From contig DMTA01000129.1 of assembly GCA_003454835.1 (NCBI GenBank), positions 1 through 9,921 of the forward strand: DNA of 9,921 nt. The letters run 5' to 3'. The notes under the pieces were generated by a model. It saw only the letters and a list, made by a program, of their open reading frames with translations, was not told the DNA's origin and ran no database searches. Both the position numbers and the translations under genes were made by a program. This DNA is from Achromobacter sp. (GTDB taxonomy: Bacteria > Pseudomonadota > Gammaproteobacteria > Burkholderiales > Burkholderiaceae_B). Of the stretch, positions 1 to 5,490 are shown piece after piece (positions within the stretch are counted from its first letter, which is position 1; each line of letters begins with the position of its first letter).

Positions 1-1
1 C

Positions 2-1783
2 ATGTTCGGCTCGCGCCTGAACATCCTGACCAACGGCACTTCCATGCCCGGCGCCTGCCCGTCGCGGATGGATGCGCCCAGCTCTTACATTTCGCCCGAG
101 AACTTCGACCAGCTCACCGTCATCAAGGGACCTCAGACGGTGCTGTGGGGGCCGGGCGCGTCGGCCGGCACCGTCCGCTTCGACCGCGACACGCCGCGGT
201 TCGATGAGCCGGGCGTGCGCTTTGACGGCAGTCTGACGGGCGGGTCGTTCGGCCGCAACGACCAGACCGCCGACCTGACCATCGGCAACGACAAGGTTTA
301 TACGCGGTTCACCGCCAACCACTCGCATTCGCAGGATTACAAGGACGGCGACGGCAACACCGTGCCGTCGCGCTGGGACAAATGGAATGCGGACGTCACG
401 CTGGGCTTCACGCCGGATGCGGACACCCTGTATGAGCTGACCGCGGGGACGGGCGACGGCGAGGCCCGCTATGCCGGCCGGGGCATGGACGGCTCGCAGT
501 TCAAGCGGGAAAGTTTTGGACTGCGTTTTGAAAAGCGGAACCTCGGCCCCGTACTGAATCAGGTCGAGGCGCAGCTCTATTACAACTACGCCGACCACGT
601 TATGGACAACTACACGCTGCGCGCGCCGGACCCGTCCAGCGCCATGGCGATGGCCATGGCCTCGGATGTGGACCGCGCGACCTGGGGCGGACGCGTTGCC
701 ACCACCTGGACGTTGTCGCAGGACACCAGCCTGGAGGCGGGGTTGGACTTTCAGCAAAGCCGCCACCGCGCCCGCAGCGGCACGGACACCGTGTCGTACC
801 GCAGCCAGCCGTGGGTCAAGGATGCAGATTTTTCCAACACGGGCGTTTTTGGCGAACTGACCTGGCGCACCGCACCGGACAGCCGCGTGATCGGCGGCGC
901 CCGCGTTGACTGGGCGTCGGTCAAGGATTTCCGGCAGACCACGGGCGGCATGATGATGGCAATGCCCAATCCCACGGCGGGCGAGCGCCGCAACGACACG
1001 CTGCCCAGCGGCTTTCTGCGCTACGAAAGAGACCTGGAATCGCTGCCGGCCACGCTGTACATCGGGCTGGGCCATGTCGAGCGGTTCCCGGACTATTGGG
1101 AACTGTTCTCGCCCAAGCGCGGTCCGGCCGGTTCGGTGAACGCCTTCCAGGGCGTCAAGCCGGAAAAGACCACCCAGCTCGATTTTGGCGCCCAATACAA
1201 GACCGAAACGCTGGACGCCTGGTTCTCCGGGTATGCGGGCTACGTGCAGGACTTCATCCTTTTCAATTACACGTCCGGCGGGATGATGGGGGCCACCTCG
1301 CAAGCCACAAACGTGGATGCCCGGATCTTTGGCGGGGAATTCGGCGCGTCCTATGTCGTGTCGCCGACCTGGAAGCTAGGCGCTACGTTGGCCTACGCCT
1401 GGGGCCAGAACCGCAGCGACGGCCGGGCGCTGCCGCAGATCCCGCCGCTGGAGGCCAAGCTCACCGCCGCCTATGACGACGGCACGTGGTCGGCGGGCGC
1501 CCTGTGGCGCATCGTCGCGCCGCAGAAGCGCTATGCGCTGAACGAAGGCAACGTCGTGGGCAAGGATTTCGGACCCAGCGCCGGTTTTGGGGTTTTTTCC
1601 CTCAATGCCGGTTACGTCGTCAACAAGCAGGTGCGTCTGTCGCTGGGCGTGGACAACGTGTTCGACAAGACCTATAGCGAACACCTGAACCTGGCGGGGA
1701 ACGCCGGATTTGGCTATCCGGCGGGTACGGCGGTCAACGAGCCCGGCCGCAGCGTCTGGGCACGAGTCGGCGTCCGATACTGA
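2..1783 (+). CDS. oprC: TonB-dependent copper receptor, OprC/NosA type (5' partial)
   Basis: Outer-membrane beta-barrel receptor that probably imports copper using TonB energy. The reading frame is open to the window edge, so the ATG at 2 is internal. The signal peptide, TonB box and part of the plug (roughly 120 residues, judged from family length) lie upstream. In window numbering, residues 1-65 are plug sequence, including GPQTVLWGPGASAGTVRF. The rest is barrel, ending in the aromatic VGVRY typical of outer-membrane proteins. C19-xxx-M23 and H199-x-M201 match the CxxxM and HxM copper ligands known in Pseudomonas OprC. As I recall the OprC numbering, the Cys-to-His spacing (180 residues) is the same. 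Methionine clusters occur at 215-219, 317-321 and 428-429, probably in loops. Copper specificity is inferred from these ligands. A receptor for another metal or a metallophore is the less likely alternative. Confidence 0.88.
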   Translation: MFGSRLNILTNGTSMPGACPSRMDAPSSYISPENFDQLTVIKGPQTVLWGPGASAGTVRFDRDTPRFDEPGVRFDGSLTGGSFGRNDQTADLTIGNDKVYTRFTANHSHSQDYKDGDGNTVPSRWDKWNADVTLGFTPDADTLYELTAGTGDGEARYAGRGMDGSQFKRESFGLRFEKRNLGPVLNQVEAQLYYNYADHVMDNYTLRAPDPSSAMAMAMASDVDRATWGGRVATTWTLSQDTSLEAGLDFQQSRHRARSGTDTVSYRSQPWVKDADFSNTGVFGELTWRTAPDSRVIGGARVDWASVKDFRQTTGGMMMAMPNPTAGERRNDTLPSGFLRYERDLESLPATLYIGLGHVERFPDYWELFSPKRGPAGSVNAFQGVKPEKTTQLDFGAQYKTETLDAWFSGYAGYVQDFILFNYTSGGMMGATSQATNVDARIFGGEFGASYVVSPTWKLGATLAYAWGQNRSDGRALPQIPPLEAKLTAAYDDGTWSAGALWRIVAPQKRYALNEGNVVGKDFGPSAGFGVFSLNAGYVVNKQVRLSLGVDNVFDKTYSEHLNLAGNAGFGYPAGTAVNEPGRSVWARVGVRY

Positions 1784-1852
1784 CCGAAACGGGGTTGGGC
1801 ACGCTACTTGCTGAAAGGGGGGCGAGGGTCATTCCTTGTCTTATGGAGAAGC

Positions 1853-2053
1853 ATGATGGAAGAGTTCAAGTACACGCCCACCTTGTCCACCCCCCAGCCG
1901 ATGACCAATGGCGAACGGTGCGCGATGCGAACGCTTGCTGCGGCGCAGCAACTTTTGCATCCGGAGCGTCCGCCGGCCGTCCTGATGTCTACGGTCGAAG
2001 CTGAACTGGCCAAATATGTAAAAGATACCTACCGGCCGCGCACCGCGTGGTAA
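1853..2053 (+). CDS. Small hypothetical protein (66 aa)
   Basis: Not recognised. It encodes 66 residues from ATG 1853, or 65 from the adjacent ATG at 1856. The same frame is open back to 1808, but GGAG at 1845-1848 sits 4 nt before the first and 7 nt before the second ATG, which favours this start region. There is no signal peptide or membrane segment. The N-terminus is polar (EEFKYTPTLSTPQP). Residues 23-60 look helix-forming and contain one Cys (C23 in GERCAM). The C-terminus is basic/aromatic (YRPRTAW). It lies 69 nt after the copper receptor on the same strand and could be co-transcribed with it. A role in copper handling would be a guess. Two overlapping reverse-strand frames exist but lack convincing ribosome sites. 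Confidence 0.5.
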   Translation: MMEEFKYTPTLSTPQPMTNGERCAMRTLAAAQQLLHPERPPAVLMSTVEAELAKYVKDTYRPRTAW

Positions 2054-2094
2054 GGAAGGCGGGAGGGCAGGGCGCCGCGCAAAGACGGCTCCTG

Positions 2095-2349
2095 TCACTC
2101 GATCGGCGCCCGCATCACCAGCGCCGAGATGGTGTGGTTCTTCCAGAACATCTGATGGATCCGGGGCAGCAGGGCCTGCAGCTCCGGCTCCGTTACGCCG
2201 TCAAACGTGATCAGCACCGCCGGACGATCGCCTTCACTGGGCACGCGCTTCACGCCGTCAGGGGCGGGAAAGCCGTACTTCATCAAGAACGCCCGGATGT
2301 CTTCGTCGCTGGTGGTGTCTTCTACCTGGTTGATGAGCAGCGCTGCCAT
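2095..2349 (-). CDS. Small RRM-like putative RNA-binding protein (84 aa)
   Basis: An 84-residue cytoplasmic protein whose pattern suggests a beta-alpha-beta-beta-alpha-beta RNA-recognition-motif fold. I see strand ALLINQV (3-9), helix about 13-25 (SDEDIRAFLMKYGF), strand about 33-36, strand AVLITF (44-49), helix about 53-65 and strand TISALVM (73-79). The aromatic residues that usually stack on RNA in RNP1 and RNP2 are missing (A44 and L46 at the corresponding RNP1-like positions), so classical RNA binding is uncertain. The frame is open far upstream through ppk2. The start at 2349 is chosen because GGAGG lies 7 nt before this ATG and the translation is coherent only from here. It begins 17 nt after the ppk2 stop, so the two are probably co-transcribed. 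Confidence 0.7.
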   Translation of the reverse strand: MAALLINQVEDTTSDEDIRAFLMKYGFPAPDGVKRVPSEGDRPAVLITFDGVTEPELQALLPRIHQMFWKNHTISALVMRAPIE

Positions 2350-2356
2350 GGCGGAT

Positions 2357-2361
2357 CCTCC
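2357..2361 (-). promoter_or_regulatory. Ribosome-binding site of the RRM-like gene
   Basis: GGAGG on the minus strand, 7 nt before ATG 2349. It decides the start of the 84-aa protein within a longer open frame. The site lies in a perfect 10-bp palindrome, CCTCCGGAGG (2357-2366), directly after the ppk2 stop codon. Confidence 0.7.
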
Positions 2362-2366
2362 GGAGG

Positions 2367-3188
2367 TCAAAACTTCTCTGGCACATATCGGAACGGATGT
2401 TCCGGCTGCGTGTACCCCTTGGCCTTCTGCCGCTTGGGCAGGGTGATTTTTTCCCTGGCGCTGACGGTATAGGGAATATGTTCGAGCAGATGGGTAATGA
2501 TGTTCAGCCGGATACGCTTCTTGTCGTCGGAGCGCCCCACAAACCAGGGTGAGATCGCGGTATCCGACGCGCGAAACATTTCGTCGCGCGCGCGCGAGTA
2601 GTCGTACCAGCGGCTGTACGAATCCAGATCCATCTTTGTCAGCTTCCAGGTTTTGCGCGCATCGTTGATGCGCGACTGCAGCCGGCGCGTCTGTTCCGCT
2701 TCGGTGACTTCCAGCCAGTATTTGAAGAGCAGGATGCCGGAGTCGATCATCACGCGCTCCACCAGCGGCACGGCCTTCAAAAAGGCGTCGACCTGCGCCT
2801 GGCTGCAAAACCCCATCACGCGCTCAACGCCCGCCCGGTTGTACCAGCTGCGGTCGAAGATCACGACTTCGCCCGCCGCAGGAAGGTGCGGCAGGTAGCG
2901 CTGCATGTACATCTGGGATTTTTCGCGTTCCGTGGGGGCGGGCAACGCCACCACGCGAAAGATGCGGGGGCTCACGCGCTCGGTCAACGCCTTGATGGTG
3001 CCGCCCTTGCCGGCGCCGTCGCGCCCCTCGAACACGATGCAGACCTTGGCGCCCGTTTCGACGACCCATTGCTGCAGCTTGACCAGTTCGACGTGCAGTT
3101 GAGCCAGCTCTTTTTCGTATTGCTTATTGGAAAGTTTGCCCGCCTCGGCGGCCTCGGAGGTGTCCTTCTGCTTTTTCTTGTCGCCCAT
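2367..3188 (-). CDS. ppk2: Polyphosphate kinase 2 (PPK2), single-domain
   Basis: Transfers phosphate between inorganic polyphosphate and nucleoside diphosphates in the cytosol; family members of this type make ATP or GTP from ADP or GDP. The protein is 273 aa, normal for a one-domain PPK2. Residues 53-63 (FEGRDGAGKGG) form Walker A. Residues 111-122 (FDRSWYNRAGVE) carry the Walker B Asp112. Residues 179-194 (KTWKLTKMDLDSYSRW) are the lid region. LPAPTEREKSQMYMQRY between the Walker motifs is also typical. The N-terminal 20 residues are lysine-rich and probably disordered. I chose ATG 3188, preceded by GGAG about 8 nt upstream; a longer frame reaches 3242 but has poor start context and covers the leader hairpin. 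It is divergent from the NHEJ genes and precedes the RRM-like gene. The exact nucleotide preference (class I versus III) cannot be read safely from sequence alone. Confidence 0.95.
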   Translation of the reverse strand: MGDKKKQKDTSEAAEAGKLSNKQYEKELAQLHVELVKLQQWVVETGAKVCIVFEGRDGAGKGGTIKALTERVSPRIFRVVALPAPTEREKSQMYMQRYLPHLPAAGEVVIFDRSWYNRAGVERVMGFCSQAQVDAFLKAVPLVERVMIDSGILLFKYWLEVTEAEQTRRLQSRINDARKTWKLTKMDLDSYSRWYDYSRARDEMFRASDTAISPWFVGRSDDKKRIRLNIITHLLEHIPYTVSAREKITLPKRQKAKGYTQPEHPFRYVPEKF

Positions 3189-3224
3189 CGTCGCGCTCCG
3201 GAAATATTCCTGCCACGAATGAAC

Positions 3225-3240
3225 GGCGCCTGTTGGCGCC
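3225..3240 (-). other. Perfect hairpin in the ppk2 leader
   Basis: Two copies of the self-complementary hexamer GGCGCC flank TGTT, allowing a 6-bp all-GC stem with a 4-nt loop. It lies about 37-52 nt upstream of the ppk2 start, inside the leader if transcription begins further upstream. It could be an RNA structure or a DNA operator with two sites. Confidence 0.5.
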
Positions 3241-3290
3241 ACCTGTGATCTGAATATATTGCCGATTCAAGGCGGTTTGGGACCGAGTTA

Positions 3291-3329
3291 CCAATGGAAT
3301 TATGGTGCCGCAGCCGGCTATTCCATTGG
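3291..3329. repeat. 10-bp perfect inverted repeat, 19-nt spacer
   Basis: CCAATGGAAT (3291-3300) and ATTCCATTGG (3320-3329) are exact reverse complements. The spacer contains a second, smaller hairpin, GCCG-CAGC-CGGC (3307-3318). The element lies between the divergent starts and could be an operator for a dimeric regulator or a structured leader. A related half-site, ATTCCGTTGGG (3438-3448), occurs just inside the next gene. Confidence 0.55.
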
Positions 3330-3411
3330 GCGGGGGGAAGCCGTCGAACTGTTTGGGAATGCTATTTGCTGTCTGGGTCCATGGCCACGCTTCCGCTGGC
3401 CGCGGTAAACC

Positions 3412-3416
3412 GGAGG
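3412..3416 (+). promoter_or_regulatory. Ribosome-binding site of the 81-aa acidic protein
   Basis: GGAGG, 8 nt before ATG 3425. It fixes that start over the upstream in-frame ATGs at 3302 and 3359. Confidence 0.7.
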
Positions 3417-3424
3417 TGACCAAA

Positions 3425-3670
3425 ATGGAACCAGATCATTCCGTTGGGCAGGCATCTTCCGAGGACAACGCCGTAGCGGCGACCTCGACGCCGGACGATC
3501 TGCCGGTGCGACCTGGTGGAGGCCCGGAGGGCACGGGCGGCGCGCCGCCCGTCAAGCCGTCGGACGCCAGCGACAACACGCAGGGCGATGAAGTCAGCAA
3601 CGAGGACATGGAGCCGTCGGACACCTCCGAATCCAATCCCGACCCCGCCGACTCGCAGCGCTCGTCCTGA
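3425..3670 (+). CDS. Acidic, intrinsically disordered small protein (81 aa)
   Basis: Not recognised as a family. It is 81 residues, rich in Asp, Glu, Ser, Pro and Gly, with 18 acidic residues against 3 Arg/Lys, no aromatic residue, no Cys and a single Leu, so it is almost certainly unfolded alone. No signal peptide or membrane helix is seen. The start is set by GGAGG at 3412-3416; the longer in-frame extension to 3302 crosses the intergenic inverted repeat and reads as non-coding. It is the first of the seven co-directional genes leading to ku and ligD and ends 31 nt before the PRC-barrel gene. Such proteins are often annotated as hypothetical in Burkholderiales. An acidic partner for a basic protein or DNA-binding tail is possible but only inferred. 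The frame is coding rather than chance, judging by its ribosome site and position. Confidence 0.65.
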   Translation: MEPDHSVGQASSEDNAVAATSTPDDLPVRPGGGPEGTGGAPPVKPSDASDNTQGDEVSNEDMEPSDTSESNPDPADSQRSS

Positions 3671-3701
3671 CCACCAAAGTGACCCCCGAGGAGATCCGAT
3701 C

Positions 3702-4094
3702 ATGATCGTAAAGACCGCAATGCTGGGCGTGGCCGTCATGCTGGGCGCCACTGGTGTCGTTTCCACAAGCTGGGCGCAGGGCGCCCCGCAGTCAGTGACC
3801 GAAGTCCGTGTCGATGTCGCCAAGGTCGAGGCCGGCTACCGCGCCTCGAAGATCATCGGCGCGACCGTCTACAACGGCAAGAAGGAAAAGATCGGCACCG
3901 TGGATGACCTGATCCTTGGTCCACCGGACTGGGCGCCGTATGCGGTGCTGTCGGTGGGCGGGCTGCTCGGCGTCGGCAATCATCTTGTGACGGTTCCGCT
4001 GTCGAAAATGCAGGTCGTCGGCGACCAGTTCCAGCTTCCGGATGCCACCAAGGACACGCTCAAGGCGCTGCCCGAATTCAAGTACGCCAAGTGA
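3702..4094 (+). CDS. Secreted PRC-barrel domain protein
   Basis: A 130-aa protein with an N-terminal Sec signal peptide (hydrophobic core about 5-20, likely cut after SWA, residue 25) and one PRC-barrel domain, about 45-115. KIIGATVYNGKKEKIGTVDDLIL is the typical first half of the domain; AVLSVGGLLGVGNHLVTVPL the second. PRC-barrels occur in photosynthetic reaction centre H subunits, RimM and many small stress-related envelope proteins; this one probably acts in the periplasm. GAGGAG at 3688-3693 precedes ATG 3702 with normal spacing, and the longer open frame upstream is a shadow of the acidic-protein gene. Similar PRC-barrel proteins are common in stress-response regions of Proteobacteria, but no biochemical role can be assigned here. 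Confidence 0.85.
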   Translation: MIVKTAMLGVAVMLGATGVVSTSWAQGAPQSVTEVRVDVAKVEAGYRASKIIGATVYNGKKEKIGTVDDLILGPPDWAPYAVLSVGGLLGVGNHLVTVPLSKMQVVGDQFQLPDATKDTLKALPEFKYAK

Positions 4095-4100
4095 ACCGGC

Positions 4101-4114
4101 GCGGGGCAGCCCGC
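4101..4114. other. Intercistronic hairpin
   Basis: GCGGG and CCCGC (5-bp stem) around the loop GCAG, 6 nt after the PRC-barrel stop. It has no T-run, so it is unlikely to be an intrinsic terminator. The core GGGGCAGCCC recurs at 9585-9594. Confidence 0.3.
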
Positions 4115-4153
4115 TCCGCACCGCATGCCTGATCCACGCCCGCAGGAGGCCAC

Positions 4154-4432
4154 ATGCAGATCGAATCCGTCGACGAACCCCGCCGTTACGAATCGCGCTC
4201 GCGTTCATTGGTTGCGCAGATCAAGGACATCGACGCCCGCAGGCCGGATTTTCCCGGTGAGCACGTGATCGTATTTGGCGTGGGCGTGCTGCTCATGCTG
4301 TCCGGGATGCGCAGCCGCACACTGTTGCGGCGCACCCTGGTCACCGCCGCCGGCACCGCCTTGATCGGCCGCGCGGCAAGCGGGACGGGCGGCATTGCCC
4401 GCGTTGCCCGGATCGTCAAGCGCCTGGGCTGA
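4154..4432 (+). CDS. Small membrane protein of unknown function (92 aa)
   Basis: A 92-residue protein with a charged N-terminus (1-35, many Arg/Glu/Asp) and a clear membrane helix at 37-52 (HVIVFGVGVLLMLSG). A weaker, Gly/Ala-rich second hydrophobic stretch covers about 61-78 and is interrupted by Arg73. The tail is basic (RVARIVKRLG). AGGAGG at 4144-4149 precedes the ATG at rather short spacing (4 nt). The pattern of two short helices joined by an Arg-rich loop resembles small DUF2892-like inner-membrane proteins, but I cannot confirm membership. It ends 21 nt before ku and is probably co-transcribed with it. Confidence 0.7.
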   Translation: MQIESVDEPRRYESRSRSLVAQIKDIDARRPDFPGEHVIVFGVGVLLMLSGMRSRTLLRRTLVTAAGTALIGRAASGTGGIARVARIVKRLG

Positions 4433-4453
4433 TCACTGCGCAGGGAGAGCGTC

Positions 4454-5488
4454 ATGGCAGCAAGAACCATATGGAAAGGGGCGATTTCCTTCGGGCTGGT
4501 TCACATTCCCGTGGGCCTGCACACGGCAACGACGGAGTCCGGCGTGGACTTCGACTGGCTGGACAAGCGATCGATGGACCCGGTCGGCTACAAGCGCATC
4601 AACAAGCGCACCGGCAAGGAAATCGACAAGGACAACATCGTGAAGGGCGTCGCGTACGAGGATGGCAAGTACGTCATCGTGTCGCCCGAGGAGATATCCG
4701 ACGCCTATCCCCGGACCACCCAGACCATCGAGATCCAGCAATTCGTGGACGCCGGGGGCGTGCCGTTCGTCTATCTCGAGCGGCCTTACTACGTCGCACC
4801 CATCAACAAGGGGCACAAGGTGTACGCCTTGCTGCGCGACACGTTGGCCAAGACGGGAAAGATCGGCATCGCCAAGGTCGTGATCCAGACCAAGCAGCAT
4901 CTGGCGGCGTTGATTCCGTCGGGCGATGCGCTGGTCCTGAACCTGATGCGCTGGGGCGATGAGGTCAAGTCGTTGGAAGGGCTGGATCTGCCCAAGGCCG
5001 GCGCCAAGAATATGTCGCCCAGCGCCAGCGAATTGAAGATGGCGAAGATGCTGGTCGACGACATGTCCGGCGAATGGGATCCCGAGCAGTACAAGGATGA
5101 ATTCAAGGCCGCCGTGATGGAACTGGTGGAGCAGAAGGCGCGCGCGGGCGAAACCGAAACGGTCATCGAGCCGCAGGAAGAGTCGCCCGCCTATGCCAAC
5201 AACGTCATTGACCTGACCGAGCTGCTGCAACGAAGCCTGAAGGGCGGTAAGGGCGGGGCCAAGGCGTCGTCATCGTCGGGCAAGTCCGCCAAATCCGACG
5301 ACGGCGATGAGAAGGCGTCAGGCAAGGCGCCGGCGAGGAAGACGGCCGCCAAGTCTGCCAAGAGCGCGAGCAAGACGGCCAGCAAGTCGGCGACCAAGGC
5401 GACGGCCAGAACCGCCAGCAAGGCGAGCGGTAAAACGAGCGATAAGACCAGCGGCAAGACGGCGAGTAAAGCGCGCAAGGCGGCCTGA
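4454..5488 (+). CDS. ku: Non-homologous end joining protein Ku
   Basis: Bacterial Ku forms a homodimeric ring that threads onto double-strand DNA ends, protects them and recruits LigD. Residues 1-258 are the conserved Ku core: the opening ARTIWKGAISFGLVHIPVGL and the segment YLERPYYVAP are family signatures, and the core ends with NVIDLTELLQRSL. Residues 263-344 form a long tail made only of Lys, Arg, Ala, Ser, Thr, Gly, Pro and a few acidic residues (19 Lys and 3 Arg against 5 Asp/Glu). Such lysine-rich extensions are known in Ku proteins and bind DNA. At 344 aa it is longer than minimal bacterial Ku because of this tail. GGGAGAG at 4443-4449 precedes the ATG. The stop is only 2 nt before the ligD start, so the pair is surely co-transcribed and probably translationally coupled. 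Confidence 0.97.
   Translation: MAARTIWKGAISFGLVHIPVGLHTATTESGVDFDWLDKRSMDPVGYKRINKRTGKEIDKDNIVKGVAYEDGKYVIVSPEEISDAYPRTTQTIEIQQFVDAGGVPFVYLERPYYVAPINKGHKVYALLRDTLAKTGKIGIAKVVIQTKQHLAALIPSGDALVLNLMRWGDEVKSLEGLDLPKAGAKNMSPSASELKMAKMLVDDMSGEWDPEQYKDEFKAAVMELVEQKARAGETETVIEPQEESPAYANNVIDLTELLQRSLKGGKGGAKASSSSGKSAKSDDGDEKASGKAPARKTAAKSAKSASKTASKSATKATARTASKASGKTSDKTSGKTASKARKAA
5240..5485 (+). repeat. Low-complexity Lys/Ala/Ser/Thr repeat encoding the Ku tail
   Basis: Degenerate repeats of K-[ST]-A-[SK]-K and SGKTSDK/SGKTASK type encode Ku residues 263-344. The tail resembles histone H1-like bacterial tails. Its repeated AAG/GCC/AGC codons make it prone to length change by slippage. Confidence 0.7.
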
Positions 5489-5490
5489 CC

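Larger units (their letters stand above)
3189..3424. promoter_or_regulatory. Divergent intergenic region, ppk2 / NHEJ operon
   Basis: A 236-nt gap between divergent start codons that must hold the promoters for ppk2 (-) and for the seven-gene plus-strand set. It is less GC-rich than its flanks, with AT-rich patches at 3201-3209 and 3250-3260. It contains the GGCGCC hairpin (3225-3240) and the 10-bp inverted repeat (3291-3329). No convincing sigma-70 -35/-10 pair stands out on either strand. A weak sigma-54-like arrangement (GG at 3356-3357, GC at 3368-3369) points toward the plus-strand genes but matches the consensus only partly. Confidence 0.6.

Noticed and set aside
2070..2111. GGGCGCC / GGCGCCC inverted repeat between convergent genes as a terminator
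   Set aside because: 28-nt spacer, no T-run, and one arm lies inside the RRM-like gene; such GC words are common here.
2047..2472. 141-aa plus-strand frame across the RRM-like and ppk2 ends
   Set aside because: Antisense to two coherent minus-strand genes; no ribosome site.
3354..3370. Sigma-54-type promoter before the NHEJ run
   Set aside because: GG and GC have the right 12-nt spacing, but the rest of the -24 box does not match; not strong enough to call.
3302..3424. N-terminal extension of the acidic protein
   Set aside because: Crosses half of the intergenic inverted repeat, changes composition abruptly and has no ribosome site; ATG 3425 has GGAGG.
4433..5230. 265-aa reverse-strand open frame inside ku
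   Set aside because: Antisense shadow of a clear ku gene in high-GC DNA; low-complexity translation without recognisable motifs.
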